From Alphaproteobacteria bacterium (GTDB lineage Bacteria > Pseudomonadota > Alphaproteobacteria > Sphingomonadales > Sphingomonadaceae): a DNA stretch of 35,970 nt. The notes under the pieces are model-generated. The model had not been told where the DNA came from, did no database searches, and saw nothing but the letters and a program-made list of their open reading frames with translations. The position numbers and the translations under genes were made by a program. The stretch covers positions 1-35,970 of the forward strand of contig JAHJSJ010000339.1 of NCBI GenBank assembly GCA_018830415.1, given 5' to 3'. Positions 17,840-28,056 of the stretch are shown here, in pieces. Each line of letters opens with the position of its first letter. Positions within the stretch are counted from its first letter, which is position 1.

Positions 17840-18523
17840 ATGACCGACACCCCCAAACCCACGCCCCCCCAAAGCCCCCCCATGCGCGCCGCGATCATTC
17901 CGGTAACGCCGCTCCAGCAGAACTGCTCGTTGATCTGGTGCACCAAGACCATGCGCGGGGCGCTGGTCGATCCCGGCGGGGATCTGGACAAGCTGAAGGA
18001 GGGTGTTGCCAAGGCGGGAGTCACGCTGGAAAAGCTGCTCGTCACCCACGGGCACCTTGACCATTGCGGGCAGGCCGGAATGCTGGCCGAGGAGCTGGGC
18101 CTCCCCATCGAAGGCCCGCACAAGGACGACCTGTTCTGGATCGAGCAGCTCGATAATGACGGCGCACGGTATGGGATGGTGGCCAAAAGCTTTGAGCCGA
18201 ACCGCTGGCTCCAGCATGGCGACATGGTAACGGTGGGCGAATTAACGCTCGACGTGATCCACTGTCCCGGCCACACGCCGGGCCACGTGGTGTTCTACCA
18301 CGCGCCCAGCCGCTTCGCGATTGTCGGCGATGTCTTGTTCCAGGGCAGCATTGGGCGGACGGACTTCCCGCGCGGCAATCATCAGGATCTGATCAACGCG
18401 ATCACCCAGCGCTTATGGCCGCTTGGCGAGGACGTGATGTTCATCCCCGGCCACGGCCCGACCAGCACCTTTGGCCGCGAGCGCAAGACGAACGCGTTTG
18501 TGAGCGACTACGCCTTGTCCTGA
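17840..18523 (+). CDS. MBL fold metallo-hydrolase (glyoxalase II-like)
   Basis: QQNCSLIWCTKTMRGALVDPGGDLDKL...LLVTHGHLDHCGQAG...IHCPGHTPGHVVFYH...FIPGHGPTSTFGRER. Confidence 0.93.
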   Translation: MTDTPKPTPPQSPPMRAAIIPVTPLQQNCSLIWCTKTMRGALVDPGGDLDKLKEGVAKAGVTLEKLLVTHGHLDHCGQAGMLAEELGLPIEGPHKDDLFWIEQLDNDGARYGMVAKSFEPNRWLQHGDMVTVGELTLDVIHCPGHTPGHVVFYHAPSRFAIVGDVLFQGSIGRTDFPRGNHQDLINAITQRLWPLGEDVMFIPGHGPTSTFGRERKTNAFVSDYALS

Positions 18524-18528
18524 ATGAT

Positions 18529-18616
18529 CGTCATTGCGAGGTGCCGAAGGCGCCGCGGCAATCCAGAGCGTAACGCAAACTGCTCTGGATTGCTTCGCCT
18601 GCGGCTCGCAATGACG
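18529..18616. repeat. Intergenic palindromic repeat, family A copy 4
   Basis: CGTCATTGCGAGGTGCCGAAGGCGCCGCGGCAATCCAGAGCG...GCTCTGGATTGCTTCGCCTGCGGCTCGCAATGACG. Confidence 0.92.
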
Positions 18617-18621
18617 GGGTG

Positions 18622-19017
18622 TTACATCACCCCCGCAGCCACCAGCGCCGCGACCACCGCCAGCCCCAGCAGGGTCAGCATCGTCGTCAGCGTGCCGATC
18701 ATCCGGCCGACCTTGGCGTTGCCGCCGTCCATCCCGAACCCGTGCGCCACCCGGCCGATAAAGTATGCCGCCGCGACGTATGCCAGCCACCAGCTGCCTG
18801 CGCCCGCCAGTTCGATTGCCGCGATCAGCACCAGCACGAAGGCAGTGTTTTCGACATAGTTCAGCTGCGCGCGCATCCGGCGTTGCAGCGGCTCGCTGCC
18901 GCCATCGCCCACACTGATGCCGAGCGCGGTGCGCAGTGCGCCGATGCGGATCGACAGCCAGATATTGAGAACAGCGGCGGCGGCGGCGGCGGCGAGTGTG
19001 ACTGGAAGCACGGTCAT
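18622..19017 (-). CDS. MAPEG family membrane protein
   Basis: MTVLPVTLAAAAAAAVLNIWLSIRIGALRTALGISVGDGGSEPLQRRMRAQLNYVENTAFVLVLIAAIELAG (MAPEG R-x-R-x-x-x-N-x-x-E motif). Confidence 0.88.
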   Translation of the reverse strand: MTVLPVTLAAAAAAAVLNIWLSIRIGALRTALGISVGDGGSEPLQRRMRAQLNYVENTAFVLVLIAAIELAGAGSWWLAYVAAAYFIGRVAHGFGMDGGNAKVGRMIGTLTTMLTLLGLAVVAALVAAGVM

Positions 19018-19244
19018 GGTAAGATCCCCTCGTTATTGTGCCGAGCGTGCTAGGCGCGCGCAGGGCGGGTTGCAACGTGCGAATTTTCAGCTATAGCGCG
19101 CCCCTTCCCGCCGCTGCTGGCCAAGGAATGCACGCATTTGCTGCGGCTTGTGCGCTCGCTTCCCTTGCCGTAGAGGCGACCTTTCGAGTATCACGGCGCC
19201 CGGTGGCGCGATCAAACGCATTTAGTTGAGGAATTGGTGCCGCC

Positions 19245-19421
19245 ATGGCTGTCCCCAAGAGAAAAGTATCCCCGCATCGTCGTGGCAATCGCCGTTCGCA
19301 CGATTCGCTGCCGGTTGAAGCCTTCGGTGAATGCTCCAACTGCGGTGAATTGAAGCGCCCGCACAATATTTGCGGCCACTGCGGCCATTACAACGGACGT
19401 CAGGTTGTTGCTGTCGGCTGA
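19245..19421 (+). CDS. rpmF: 50S ribosomal protein L32
   Basis: 58 aa [58 protein letters not shown]; below the length cutoff of the ORF track. Confidence 0.97.
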   Translation: MAVPKRKVSPHRRGNRRSHDSLPVEAFGECSNCGELKRPHNICGHCGHYNGRQVVAVG

Positions 19422-19459
19422 TTGCCGGTGGCCCTCACCATAGACCGGAAGGAAGCGCA

Positions 19460-20551
19460 ATGAGCCTCCCGCGTATCGCCGTTGACGCGATGGGCGGCGA
19501 TGAAGGCGTGCGCGTCATGGTTGAAGGTGCCGCACTTGCCCGCCGCAAGCACGAAGGTTTCAACTTCCTGCTGGTGGGTGATGGCAAGCGCATCGAAGCG
19601 GCGCTCGCCGACCATCCCAACATGCGCGGGGCTTCGGAAATCCTCCATTGCGAAGATGTTGTGGGCGGTGACGAACTGCCGAGCCGCGCGATCCGCCGGG
19701 CCAAGACCACTTCGATGGGCCTCGCCGTCAACGCCGTGAAAACCGGCGATGCCGGCGCTGCGGTCAGCGCGGGCAATACCGGCGCGCTGATGGCGATGAG
19801 CAAGATTGCGCTGCGCACCATGCCGGGGATTGATCGCCCCGCGCTCGCCGCGATCATGCCGACCTTGCAGGCGCATGATGTGGTGATGCTCGATCTGGGT
19901 GCCAATACCGAAGCCGACGCGCGCAATCTGGTGCAATATGCGGTGATGGGCGCGGCCTATTCGCGGATCGTTAACGGCTTTGAAAAGCCGGTCGTCCGGC
20001 TGCTGAATAACGGCACCGAAGAAATCAAGGGCACAGAGGAACTGCGCGATGCCGCCGCGATGCTGATCGCCGCCTGCGCGCGCGAAGATGGCGGGCTGGC
20101 GCTTGTGTTCGATGGCTTTGTCGAAAGCGACAAGATCAACCGCGGTGAAACCCATGTGGTTGTGACCGACGGGTTTTCAGGCAATATCGCATTGAAAGCG
20201 ATCGAAGGTTCCGCGCGGTTCGTGACCGACCTGCTGCGTCAGGCATTCACCTCTTCGCTGCGGTCGAAGATCGGGTTTCTGGTCTCGCGCCCGGCGACCG
20301 AATTGCTCAAGCATCATCTTGATCCCAATAACCACAATGGCGCGGTGTTCCTTGGCCTGAACGGCGTGGTGGTGAAAAGCCACGGCAGCGCCAATGCCAA
20401 GGGGGTCGCCAATGCTGTCGCGGTGACGGCGCGGCTGCTTGAAAACAAGCTGACCGAACGGATCGCGCATGATCTTGCCGCCTTGGGCGAAGGCGCGCTC
20501 AGCCGCAATGGTCGTTCAAACGCCGCAAAATCCAGCGAGCCGGACGCGTGA
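19460..20551 (+). CDS. plsX: Phosphate acyltransferase PlsX
   Basis: [27 protein letters not shown]...[11 protein letters not shown]...[22 protein letters not shown]. Confidence 0.97.
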   Translation: MSLPRIAVDAMGGDEGVRVMVEGAALARRKHEGFNFLLVGDGKRIEAALADHPNMRGASEILHCEDVVGGDELPSRAIRRAKTTSMGLAVNAVKTGDAGAAVSAGNTGALMAMSKIALRTMPGIDRPALAAIMPTLQAHDVVMLDLGANTEADARNLVQYAVMGAAYSRIVNGFEKPVVRLLNNGTEEIKGTEELRDAAAMLIAACAREDGGLALVFDGFVESDKINRGETHVVVTDGFSGNIALKAIEGSARFVTDLLRQAFTSSLRSKIGFLVSRPATELLKHHLDPNNHNGAVFLGLNGVVVKSHGSANAKGVANAVAVTARLLENKLTERIAHDLAALGEGALSRNGRSNAAKSSEPDA

Positions 20552-21522
20552 ACGGTTCGCGTATTATAGGCACGGGCTCGGCACTGCCGCGCCGGATTGT
20601 GACCAATGCCGAACTGGCCGAGCGGGTTGATACCTCGGACGAATGGATCGTCGAACGCACCGGAATCCGCCAGCGCCATATCGCGGAAAAAGACGAGACC
20701 ACCGCCACGCTGGCGACCGCTGCCGCGCGCGCGGCGCTGGCCGATGCGGGGGTGGATGCTGCCTCGATCGGATTGATCGTGCTTGCCACGGCAACCCCCG
20801 ATAACACTTTCCCCGCCACCGCAACCAAGGTCCAGGCGGCCCTGGGCTGCCGCGGCGGGATTGCGTTCGATGTCGCGGCGGTATGTTCGGGCTTTCTTTA
20901 CGCGCTGGCGACCGCAGATTCGCTGCTGCGCACCGGGATGGCCCAACGCGCGCTGGTGATCGGCGCGGAAACATTCAGCCGCATTCTTGATTGGGAAGAC
21001 CGCACCACCTGCGTGCTGTTTGGCGACGGGGCAGGCGCGGTCGTGCTCGAAGCGCCGGGCGCGGATGCGGGCGGCAGTGATGCGCCCGGCATCCTCGGCA
21101 CAAGGCTCCATGCCGACGGGGCGTGCCATGATCTGCTCTATGTCGATGGCGGGCCATCGACTACGCAGACCGTCGGCCATGTGCGGATGCGCGGGCCTGA
21201 GGTATTCCGCCACGCGGTTGTCAATCTTTCCAGTGTTCTGAAAGAAGTGCTTGAAGAAACAGGTATTTCGTCGGACGAAATCGATTGGGTCGTGCCGCAT
21301 CAGGCCAATGCCCGGATCCTTGACGCCACCGCGAGAAAGCTTGGCATTTCGCCGGACAAGGTGGTGGTGACCGTGGATCGCCACGCCAATACCTCGGCCG
21401 CATCGGTGCCGCTGGCGCTTGATACAGCGCGGCGCGATGGGCGGATCAAGCCCGGCGATCTGGTCATGCTCGAAGCGATGGGCGGCGGCTTTACCTGGGG
21501 TGCCAGCCTGATCCGGATGTGA
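20548..21522 (+). CDS. fabH: Beta-ketoacyl-ACP synthase III
   Basis: GTG start overlapping the plsX stop; [29 protein letters not shown] (Cys), VPHQAN (His), [11 protein letters not shown] (Asn). Confidence 0.97.
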   Translation: MNGSRIIGTGSALPRRIVTNAELAERVDTSDEWIVERTGIRQRHIAEKDETTATLATAAARAALADAGVDAASIGLIVLATATPDNTFPATATKVQAALGCRGGIAFDVAAVCSGFLYALATADSLLRTGMAQRALVIGAETFSRILDWEDRTTCVLFGDGAGAVVLEAPGADAGGSDAPGILGTRLHADGACHDLLYVDGGPSTTQTVGHVRMRGPEVFRHAVVNLSSVLKEVLEETGISSDEIDWVVPHQANARILDATARKLGISPDKVVVTVDRHANTSAASVPLALDTARRDGRIKPGDLVMLEAMGGGFTWGASLIRM

Positions 21523-21660
21523 CCGGAACGCGGGTATGTGTCCCGTTTGCTGACACAATTGCTGAAAACTCAACATTCCGTATCGCATCGCATTGCGGAA
21601 TCGCCGGAATTTTGTAGAATGGCGGTCTTTAACGGGGTCGCACCGCTAGGGAGAAATCGC

Positions 21661-21960
21661 ATGATGCGTTCGGTAGGCACGTTGACCCGCGCTGATCTGG
21701 CAGAAACCATCAACCGCAAGATGGGGTTCAGCCGGGCAGAATCGCTTGAATTGGTGGAAGCCATCCTCACCAAGATGAGCGATGCCTTGGCCAAAGGTGA
21801 AAACGTCAAGATTTCGGGCTTCGGCAGCTTTGTGCTGCGCGACAAGAACGAACGTATCGGCCGCAATCCCAAGACGGGCGTTGAAGTGCCGATCACCCCG
21901 CGCCGGGTGATGACGTTCCGCGCGAGCCAGCTGCTCAAGGAACAGATTACCAAGGGGTAA
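21661..21960 (+). CDS. ihfA: Integration host factor subunit alpha
   Basis: [83 protein letters not shown]. Confidence 0.96.
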   Translation: MMRSVGTLTRADLAETINRKMGFSRAESLELVEAILTKMSDALAKGENVKISGFGSFVLRDKNERIGRNPKTGVEVPITPRRVMTFRASQLLKEQITKG

Positions 21961-21979
21961 GCAATCAGGGTGAGGTTTG

Positions 21980-22411
21980 ATGACCGGATTCGATGACGGC
22001 AAGGATGATGGCGCGTTGCGCACCATCGGTGAAGTCAGCGATGCACTGGGCATCAAACCGCACGTGCTGCGCTATTGGGAAGCGCAATTCCCGCTGCTCA
22101 AACCTCTGAAACGCAGCGGCGGGCGGCGCTATTACCGGGCCGCCGACGTGGCGATGGTGGAAACCATCGACCGGCTGGTGAACCACGAAGGCTACACCTT
22201 GAAAGGTGCCGAGGCGGTGCTGCGCGGCGCTGCCAAATCCGCGCTCGACCGGCGCGGTCAGGATCGTCGCAGCGGGGATCGCCGGATTGCCGCCGAAACG
22301 GTTGAGACCCCCGGTGTGCGGCTGATGGTAAGCGACGGCCCCGACATGGCCGAAACTATCGCCGCGCTCAAAACGATTCGAGCCAGGCTGGCGACCGCGC
22401 TGGAGGCTTAG
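21980..22411 (+). CDS. MerR family transcriptional regulator
   Basis: RTIGEVSDALGIKPHVLRYWEAQFPLLKPLKRSGGRRYYRAADVAMVETIDRLVNHEGYTLKGA. Confidence 0.94.
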   Translation: MTGFDDGKDDGALRTIGEVSDALGIKPHVLRYWEAQFPLLKPLKRSGGRRYYRAADVAMVETIDRLVNHEGYTLKGAEAVLRGAAKSALDRRGQDRRSGDRRIAAETVETPGVRLMVSDGPDMAETIAALKTIRARLATALEA

Positions 22412-22413
22412 GG

Positions 22414-25400
22414 TTACTCCGCAGCCAGCAGTGCGGCTTCGCCCAGATCCACGCTCACAAGCCGTGAAATGCCGCGTTCCGCCATTGTCACGCCGAACAA
22501 CCGGTGCATCCGGCTCATCGTCACCGCGTTGTGGGTGACGATCAGATAGCGCGTGGTGGTGGTGTGCACCATCGAATCGAGCAGATCGCAAAACCGTTCG
22601 ACATTGGCATCGTCGAGCGGCGCGTCGACCTCATCCAGCACACAGATCGGCGCGGGGTTGGTAAGGAACAGCGCAAAGATCAGCGCGGTGGCGGTCAGCG
22701 CCTGTTCGCCGCCCGACAATAGCGAGAGCGATTGCAACCGCTTGCCCGGCGGCTGGGCGTAGATTTCCAGCCCGGCCTCCAATGGATCATCACTGTCGAT
22801 CAGGGCCAGATGCGCCTGCCCGCCTTCGAACAGCCGGGTGAACAGCACGCGGAAATGCCCGTCCACTTCCTCGAACGCGGCGCGCAATCGTTCGCGCCCT
22901 TCGCGGTTGAGGCTGCCGATTGATCCGCGCAGCCGGGCGATGGCTTCGACCAATTCGGCCTGTTCGTGCGCGCTGTTGCCGTGCTCGGCTTCGATCCGTG
23001 CGAGTTCATCTGCGGCCACAAGGTTCACCGGCCCGATCCGTTCGCGCGCGGCGGTGAGGCGTTCCAATTCGGTCGATTCGTCGGCGGCTGGGGCAAGGTT
23101 GGACTCATCAAATCCGAACTTTTCACACAGCAACGGCGGCGGGCACTGGAAGCGCTCTCCCGAAATGCGCGCCATTTCGGCGCGGCGCAGTTCCTCGTTC
23201 TCGGCGCGCGCGGCCAAGCTGGCGCGGGCCTCGCGTGCCTGCGCCAGCGTTTCGGTGCACGCGGAAAGCGCGGCATCGGCGGTGCGCTGTTGCGCCTCGG
23301 CTGTGCGCATGGCTGCTTCTGCGGCGGCGAGGTCTGCGGTAAGGCGGGTGCGGGCCTCCTCGCCCGCCTCGATTTCGGCGATCAGCGCGGCGGGTTTGGC
23401 CGCGTGGACGGCGCGATCTTCGGCGATTTCCGCCAGCCGACGGCCCGTTTCGGCCATGCGGCGCTCGGCATCGCTGGATCGCGCCTGCCAACCGGCATGA
23501 TCGGCCTGCTGCGCCGCCAGCCGTTCGCGCGCCACCGCCAGCGCCTGATCCTGCGCGGCGAGGTCTGCCAGCGCGGCCTGCACGGCGGTGCGAGCAGCTT
23601 CGTTGCGCGCCTGCGCGGCATCCAGCGAGGCGCGTTCGGCATCGCGCGCGGGCAGGCGTTCGCGCTGCGCCCGTGCGGCGGTAACTTCAGCGGCGGCAGC
23701 GGCGATTTGCGCCTCGATCTCGCCCGCGCTGGCGGCCAGTTCCGCCAGCCGCGCGGCGATCCGTTCCTTGGCGGCCTCAGCCTGATCGAGCCGCCGCAAT
23801 GCCTGCCGCTCTGCCTCGATTGCGCCCGCGATACCGCGTTCCTGCGCCACCAGCGCCGCCTGCAACGCGCCGAGTTCTTCGCGCACAGCCTTGTCCTCGG
23901 CCTCAGCGGCGACAGCAGCAGCGCGCAAAGGCGGCAGCGCGGCTTCGAGCTCGGCAAAGCGGTTGGCGGCTTCCAGCTGCGCCGCCTCAGCCGCGCCTTC
24001 GCCGCGCGCGATAAACCCGTCCCAACGGCGCAGGTGCCCGGCGCGGGTGACGAGCCATTCGCCGGGGGCGAGCGTGCGGCCATCATCGGCGTCCGCGCAA
24101 TGCACCAGCGCAAGCCGCGCGGCGAGTTCAGGCGGGCAGTTGGACAGCCGTGCCAGCAGGCTGTCCGCCACCGGCGCGGGCGCATCGGCGCCCGTCCAGA
24201 ACCGCCCATCCTGCGGGGTGGAGGGCGCGCCCAGCGGCGATTTGCCATCGCGCCCCAACACCGCGGCGAGCGCGCGTTCATAGCCCGGCGCAACGCTCAC
24301 CCGGTCAAGCGCGGTTGCCAGCCCCTGCCGCCCGGCCTCACGCTTGGCCCGCGCGTCGCGATCGCGGGCCAGCGCGGTGTGTTCACGCTCAACCCCGGCG
24401 AGTTCGGCGCGCGCGGCGGCGAGCGCACTTGCCGCATTATCGCGCGCTGTCTGCAATGCGGCCTTGCGCACCTGATCGGCGGTAAGCCTGTCGCGCAAGC
24501 CTGCGAGTTCCTCCGCCGCATCATCCGCTGCCTTGCGCGCGGCGACCACATCGGCGTCGGCATCCCCGCTCGCCGCCAGATCAGCGCGGGCGCGGGCAAT
24601 CCGTGCGGCCTCTGCCTCGATCCGGGCGAGCCGCGCCTCGGCCTGTTCGACCGCCGCTTCCGCGACCCGCCATTCGGCCTCGACCCCGGCATGATCGGCG
24701 GTGGCTTTCGCCAGTGCGAGTTCGGCGGTGCGGTGGGCGCGTTCGCGATCCTCGGCCCTTTCGGCCAGCGCCGGGCGGGCGGTTTCGGCGGTGGTGACAG
24801 CGGCACGGCTGGCGGCAACGTCCTGCGTCAACCGCGCCAATGCCTCAACCGCAGCCGAGGTCAGCCGGTCGGCATCCTCGCGGTCTTCCTCCAGCCGCTT
24901 TTGCTGGCGACCCAGATCGGTGAGCCGGGTTTCGGCGGCCTCCAGCTTTTCAGCCAGCGCCGCCATGCGGTGTCCGTGCGCGCTAGCATCATCGCGGCGG
25001 TCGGCGAGTTCTTCGCGCGCGTCGGCCAGCTGCTGCGCCGCGCCTGCCTGTTCGGATTGCGCCGCCGTGACTGCGGCTTGCGCGGCGGCGACCTGTTGTT
25101 CGGCCGCCACCGCCGCCGCGCGCGCTTCTTTCGCCGCAGCGGCGGCTTCGCGCCAGCGGGCGAATAGCAGGCGGGCTTCTGCGGCCTGTATTTTGTGGGT
25201 GAGTTCGGTGTAGCGTTCGGCCTGCTTGGCCTGCCGCCGCAGCGAGGAAATTTGCGCGTCGAGCCCCGCCATCAGGTCTTCGAGCCGCGCAAGGTTTGTC
25301 TCTGCCGCGCGCAGCTTGCCTTCGGCATCCTTGCGGCGCACGTGCAGGCCCGCGATCCCGGCGGCTTCTTCGAGCATCGCGCGGCGTTCGGCGGGCTTGG

Positions 25401-25836
25401 CGGCAATCACCTGCGCGATCTTGCCCTGACTGACGAGGGCGGGGGAATGTGCCCCGGTGGCGGCATCGGCAAAGGTCAGCGCGACATCTTTGGCGCGAAC
25501 GTCGCGCCCGTTGACGCGGTAGGCGCTGCCTGCCCCGCGCTCGATCCGGCGGGTGACGACCAGTTCCTCGCCGCGATCATCGCTGGCGTGCAGCACCACT
25601 TCGGCAAAATCGCGCGGCGGGCGGGTGGTGGTGCCCGCGAAGATCACGTCCTCCATCCCGCCCGATCGCATCGACTTGGCCGAGGTTTCCCCCATCACCC
25701 AGCGGATGGCTTCCAACAGGTTGGATTTTCCGCAGCCATTGGGGCCGACCACCCCGGTTAGCCCCGGTTCGATCCGCAATTCGGCAGGCTCAACGAAGCT
25801 CTTGAAACCGCTGAGCTTGAGCCGGTGGATCTGCAT
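22414..25836 (-). CDS. smc: Chromosome segregation protein SMC
   Basis: MQIHRLKLSGFKSFVEPAELRIEPGLTGVVGPNGCGKSNLLEAIRWVMGE, long coiled coil and hinge, LSGGEQALTATALIFALFLTNPAPICVLDEVDAPLDDANV. Confidence 0.98.
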   Translation of the reverse strand: MQIHRLKLSGFKSFVEPAELRIEPGLTGVVGPNGCGKSNLLEAIRWVMGETSAKSMRSGGMEDVIFAGTTTRPPRDFAEVVLHASDDRGEELVVTRRIERGAGSAYRVNGRDVRAKDVALTFADAATGAHSPALVSQGKIAQVIAAKPAERRAMLEEAAGIAGLHVRRKDAEGKLRAAETNLARLEDLMAGLDAQISSLRRQAKQAERYTELTHKIQAAEARLLFARWREAAAAAKEARAAAVAAEQQVAAAQAAVTAAQSEQAGAAQQLADAREELADRRDDASAHGHRMAALAEKLEAAETRLTDLGRQQKRLEEDREDADRLTSAAVEALARLTQDVAASRAAVTTAETARPALAERAEDRERAHRTAELALAKATADHAGVEAEWRVAEAAVEQAEARLARIEAEAARIARARADLAASGDADADVVAARKAADDAAEELAGLRDRLTADQVRKAALQTARDNAASALAAARAELAGVEREHTALARDRDARAKREAGRQGLATALDRVSVAPGYERALAAVLGRDGKSPLGAPSTPQDGRFWTGADAPAPVADSLLARLSNCPPELAARLALVHCADADDGRTLAPGEWLVTRAGHLRRWDGFIARGEGAAEAAQLEAANRFAELEAALPPLRAAAVAAEAEDKAVREELGALQAALVAQERGIAGAIEAERQALRRLDQAEAAKERIAARLAELAASAGEIEAQIAAAAAEVTAARAQRERLPARDAERASLDAAQARNEAARTAVQAALADLAAQDQALAVARERLAAQQADHAGWQARSSDAERRMAETGRRLAEIAEDRAVHAAKPAALIAEIEAGEEARTRLTADLAAAEAAMRTAEAQQRTADAALSACTETLAQAREARASLAARAENEELRRAEMARISGERFQCPPPLLCEKFGFDESNLAPAADESTELERLTAARERIGPVNLVAADELARIEAEHGNSAHEQAELVEAIARLRGSIGSLNREGRERLRAAFEEVDGHFRVLFTRLFEGGQAHLALIDSDDPLEAGLEIYAQPPGKRLQSLSLLSGGEQALTATALIFALFLTNPAPICVLDEVDAPLDDANVERFCDLLDSMVHTTTTRYLIVTHNAVTMSRMHRLFGVTMAERGISRLVSVDLGEAALLAAE

Positions 25837-25865
25837 CAGGCTGACGTGCCGCCCCGCCTATGGCT

Positions 25866-26612
25866 TCAGCGCGCGCCGGCGCGTTGAAGCAGCGGTTCAA
25901 GCTGGTCCCAGGTGTTCACTTCCAGCTTGTTGTCATTGAGCAGGAAGGTCGGGGTGCCGGTAATCTGGAACTCTTTCGATTGCGCTTCGGTGTTTTTGAC
26001 CAGCGCTTCGATCTTGGGCCCATCAGACAGGCATGTGCGGGCCTGGTCGGCGCTGAGGCCGCGCGCGGCGAAGAATTCGGTCAACCCGGTGACTTCGGCG
26101 ATCCGGGCAAACCGCTGATCGACCGGCAATTGCGCGGTGGCCTGCACTGCGGCTGGATTAGCTTGCAGGCCGGTAAATACCTGATCGAGGTTCTGCCAGA
26201 CCTGATCAGACAGGGGCTGCATCTGCTCTTTTGCGCCGCACTGCGCCATCGCGGCAATCACGACGTCATAGGGGTTGAGAAACACCTCGCGCAGTTCAAA
26301 GCTGACTACGCCGGTGGGAATATACTTGTCTTTGAGCACCGGCTTTCCGGTGATGGCAAACGTCGCGCAATGGCCGCAGGTGTGCGATGCGAATTCGACC
26401 AGTTTCAGCGGTGCATCAGGGTTGCCGACCAGATAGCCGCCTTCGGGCGTTACCGTGACCATATCGCCCCATTTGGTGCCAGCAGGCGCGGCAATCGCGG
26501 GCAGCGGCTCACCCGACGTTGCGCCGTCCACAGCATCGGTTTCACCGCAAGCGGCCAGCGCAAGCGGGGCGAGGGCAAGCAGGGGAAGCGAGAGTAGGCG
26601 GGAAAGTTTCAT
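25866..26612 (-). CDS. DsbA-like thioredoxin-fold lipoprotein (CGHC)
   Basis: MKLSRLLSLPLLALAPLALAACGE lipobox; VEFASHTCGHCATFAITGKPVL; GTPTFLLND cis-Pro. Confidence 0.88.
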   Translation of the reverse strand: MKLSRLLSLPLLALAPLALAACGETDAVDGATSGEPLPAIAAPAGTKWGDMVTVTPEGGYLVGNPDAPLKLVEFASHTCGHCATFAITGKPVLKDKYIPTGVVSFELREVFLNPYDVVIAAMAQCGAKEQMQPLSDQVWQNLDQVFTGLQANPAAVQATAQLPVDQRFARIAEVTGLTEFFAARGLSADQARTCLSDGPKIEALVKNTEAQSKEFQITGTPTFLLNDNKLEVNTWDQLEPLLQRAGAR

Positions 26613-26704
26613 TGGCCGGGAATCCTTGAAAGTGGTTGCGGAATGAATAGCCGCGCACACGTCCTTGCAGCAAGGCTTGCTGCGCGCGGTTGTGAATAAG
26701 GGGG

Positions 26705-27463
26705 TCAGCCGGGCGCGTCGGTGGTGGTTTTGGCGGGCGCGGCAAACCTGGCAGACAGCACCGGATAAAGCGCATCCCAGCTATGCACCTGATCGAGCAG
26801 CTTGCCATCCAGCGCGAAGCTGGGGGTGCCGGGAACCGCAAATTCGGCGTAATCTGCCCGGCCATTCTCGACCAGCTTTTGCGCGGCGGCATCATCCATC
26901 AGGCAGGCGTTGACCTCTCCAGCGGATTGCCCGCGCGTGGTCAGCATCTTGCCGAGGCCGAGCGCGCTGGCCGCGTTCATCCGCGCAGCCTTGTCGCCGC
27001 GCGCCCAGATTGCCTGCTGGCTTTGCGGCGCGTTGCGCGCCTTGCCCAGCCATTCATCCTGCGACAACATGAAGGCGCGGTGGCGATCCTTGAACCCCGC
27101 CGGATCGCCGCACGCGGCCAGCAGCGATACGGTAAGGTCAATCGCGTTGCGGATCACCGGGCGCACTTCCAGCGCCATTTTTCCGGGCATCAGCAGCGCC
27201 AGTTCCAGCGCCGGTTCGCCTTGCGCGGTGAACTGCGCGCAATGTCCGCAGGTATAGCTGACGAATTCGATCATCTGCGCATCCGCCTTGGGATTGCCGA
27301 TCAGGTGCCCGCGCGGTGTGCGGGTGATGGTGGTCTGCCAATTGCCGGGGTTGTCCTGCGGCACAAACGCACTGTCAGGATTGGACAGGCTCTGCTGCGC
27401 GCCCGCCGGGCCGATCGCCAATGCCAGCGCGGCAGCCGCGCAAAGGAGGGGAAGTTTGATCAT
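26705..27463 (-). CDS. DsbA-like thioredoxin-fold protein (CGHC)
   Basis: Signal MIKLPLLCAAAALALAIGPAGAQ; IEFVSYTCGHCAQFTAQGEPAL; VPGTPSFALDG. Confidence 0.88.
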   Translation of the reverse strand: MIKLPLLCAAAALALAIGPAGAQQSLSNPDSAFVPQDNPGNWQTTITRTPRGHLIGNPKADAQMIEFVSYTCGHCAQFTAQGEPALELALLMPGKMALEVRPVIRNAIDLTVSLLAACGDPAGFKDRHRAFMLSQDEWLGKARNAPQSQQAIWARGDKAARMNAASALGLGKMLTTRGQSAGEVNACLMDDAAAQKLVENGRADYAEFAVPGTPSFALDGKLLDQVHSWDALYPVLSARFAAPAKTTTDAPG

Positions 27464-27487
27464 CTGCGGTCGTGTTCCTGTGCGGGT

Positions 27488-28027
27488 TCAGGTTTCGTTG
27501 TTGCCAAGGCTGCGCGCGAGCGATTCGAGCACGGTGCGCAGTTCGGGATCGCCAATATCGCGCAGGCTTTCGCCCAGTTCCAGCGGGATCGGTTTGAGCG
27601 ATGGCGGCGGCTTGGCGGGCCTGCCATCGGTTGGCGGGGTGACGGCGCCTTGCCGCAGCTTGACCCGCGCCACCGCCTTGTAGCCAAAGAAGCGGTTCAC
27701 CCGTTCGATGATTTCAGGGATGACCTGCTGGATCAACGGCGCGTGGGCGGGCACCACCACCAGTTGCAGGATGCCTTCCGCCTTTTCACCGGGGGGAAAG
27801 CGGATCGCTTCGGGGCTGCAGATGCGGGCGTGCTGCGGGCCGACGATTTCAGGCCAGCGGGTGACGACCGAACTTTGCACAAATCCGAACCGGCGAAACG
27901 CGGTTCGCCCGATTTCGGGCATCAGGTCGCCAATCGCGCGCGCGCCCCTGCCGCGTGGGCGGGTATAGGGTTTTGCCTTGCCGGGTTTGCCCCCCGGCTT
28001 GCCTGAAGAGGTCTTGTCGCTTCCCAT
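27488..28027 (-). CDS. DUF721 / DciA-family protein (putative replicative helicase loader)
   Basis: IGDLMPEIGRTAFRRFGFVQSSVVTRWPEIVGPQHARICSPEAIRFPPGEKAEGILQLVVVPAHAPLIQQVIPEIIERVNRFFGYKAVARVKL; W-x-x-IVG core of DUF721. Start may be 28042. Confidence 0.85.
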   Translation of the reverse strand: MGSDKTSSGKPGGKPGKAKPYTRPRGRGARAIGDLMPEIGRTAFRRFGFVQSSVVTRWPEIVGPQHARICSPEAIRFPPGEKAEGILQLVVVPAHAPLIQQVIPEIIERVNRFFGYKAVARVKLRQGAVTPPTDGRPAKPPPSLKPIPLELGESLRDIGDPELRTVLESLARSLGNNET

Positions 28028-28056
28028 GATCGCGCCCGCCATGCCATAGGCGGGGC

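Noticed and set aside
10563-18295. Other CACGTG cores (e.g. AAACACGTGCTG near 10563, GGCCACGTGGTG near 18290) as extra parS sites
   Set aside because: Only the central hexamer matches; the flanking arms do not fit TGTTNCACGTGAAACA.
20314-21588. 424-aa minus-strand ORF opposite plsX/fabH
   Set aside because: Shadow ORF over two conserved genes with motif-level support on the plus strand.
22966-25167. 733-aa plus-strand ORF opposite smc
   Set aside because: Translation is Arg/Gly-rich with no recognisable family and lies antisense to a clear SMC gene; a common artefact of high-GC codon bias.
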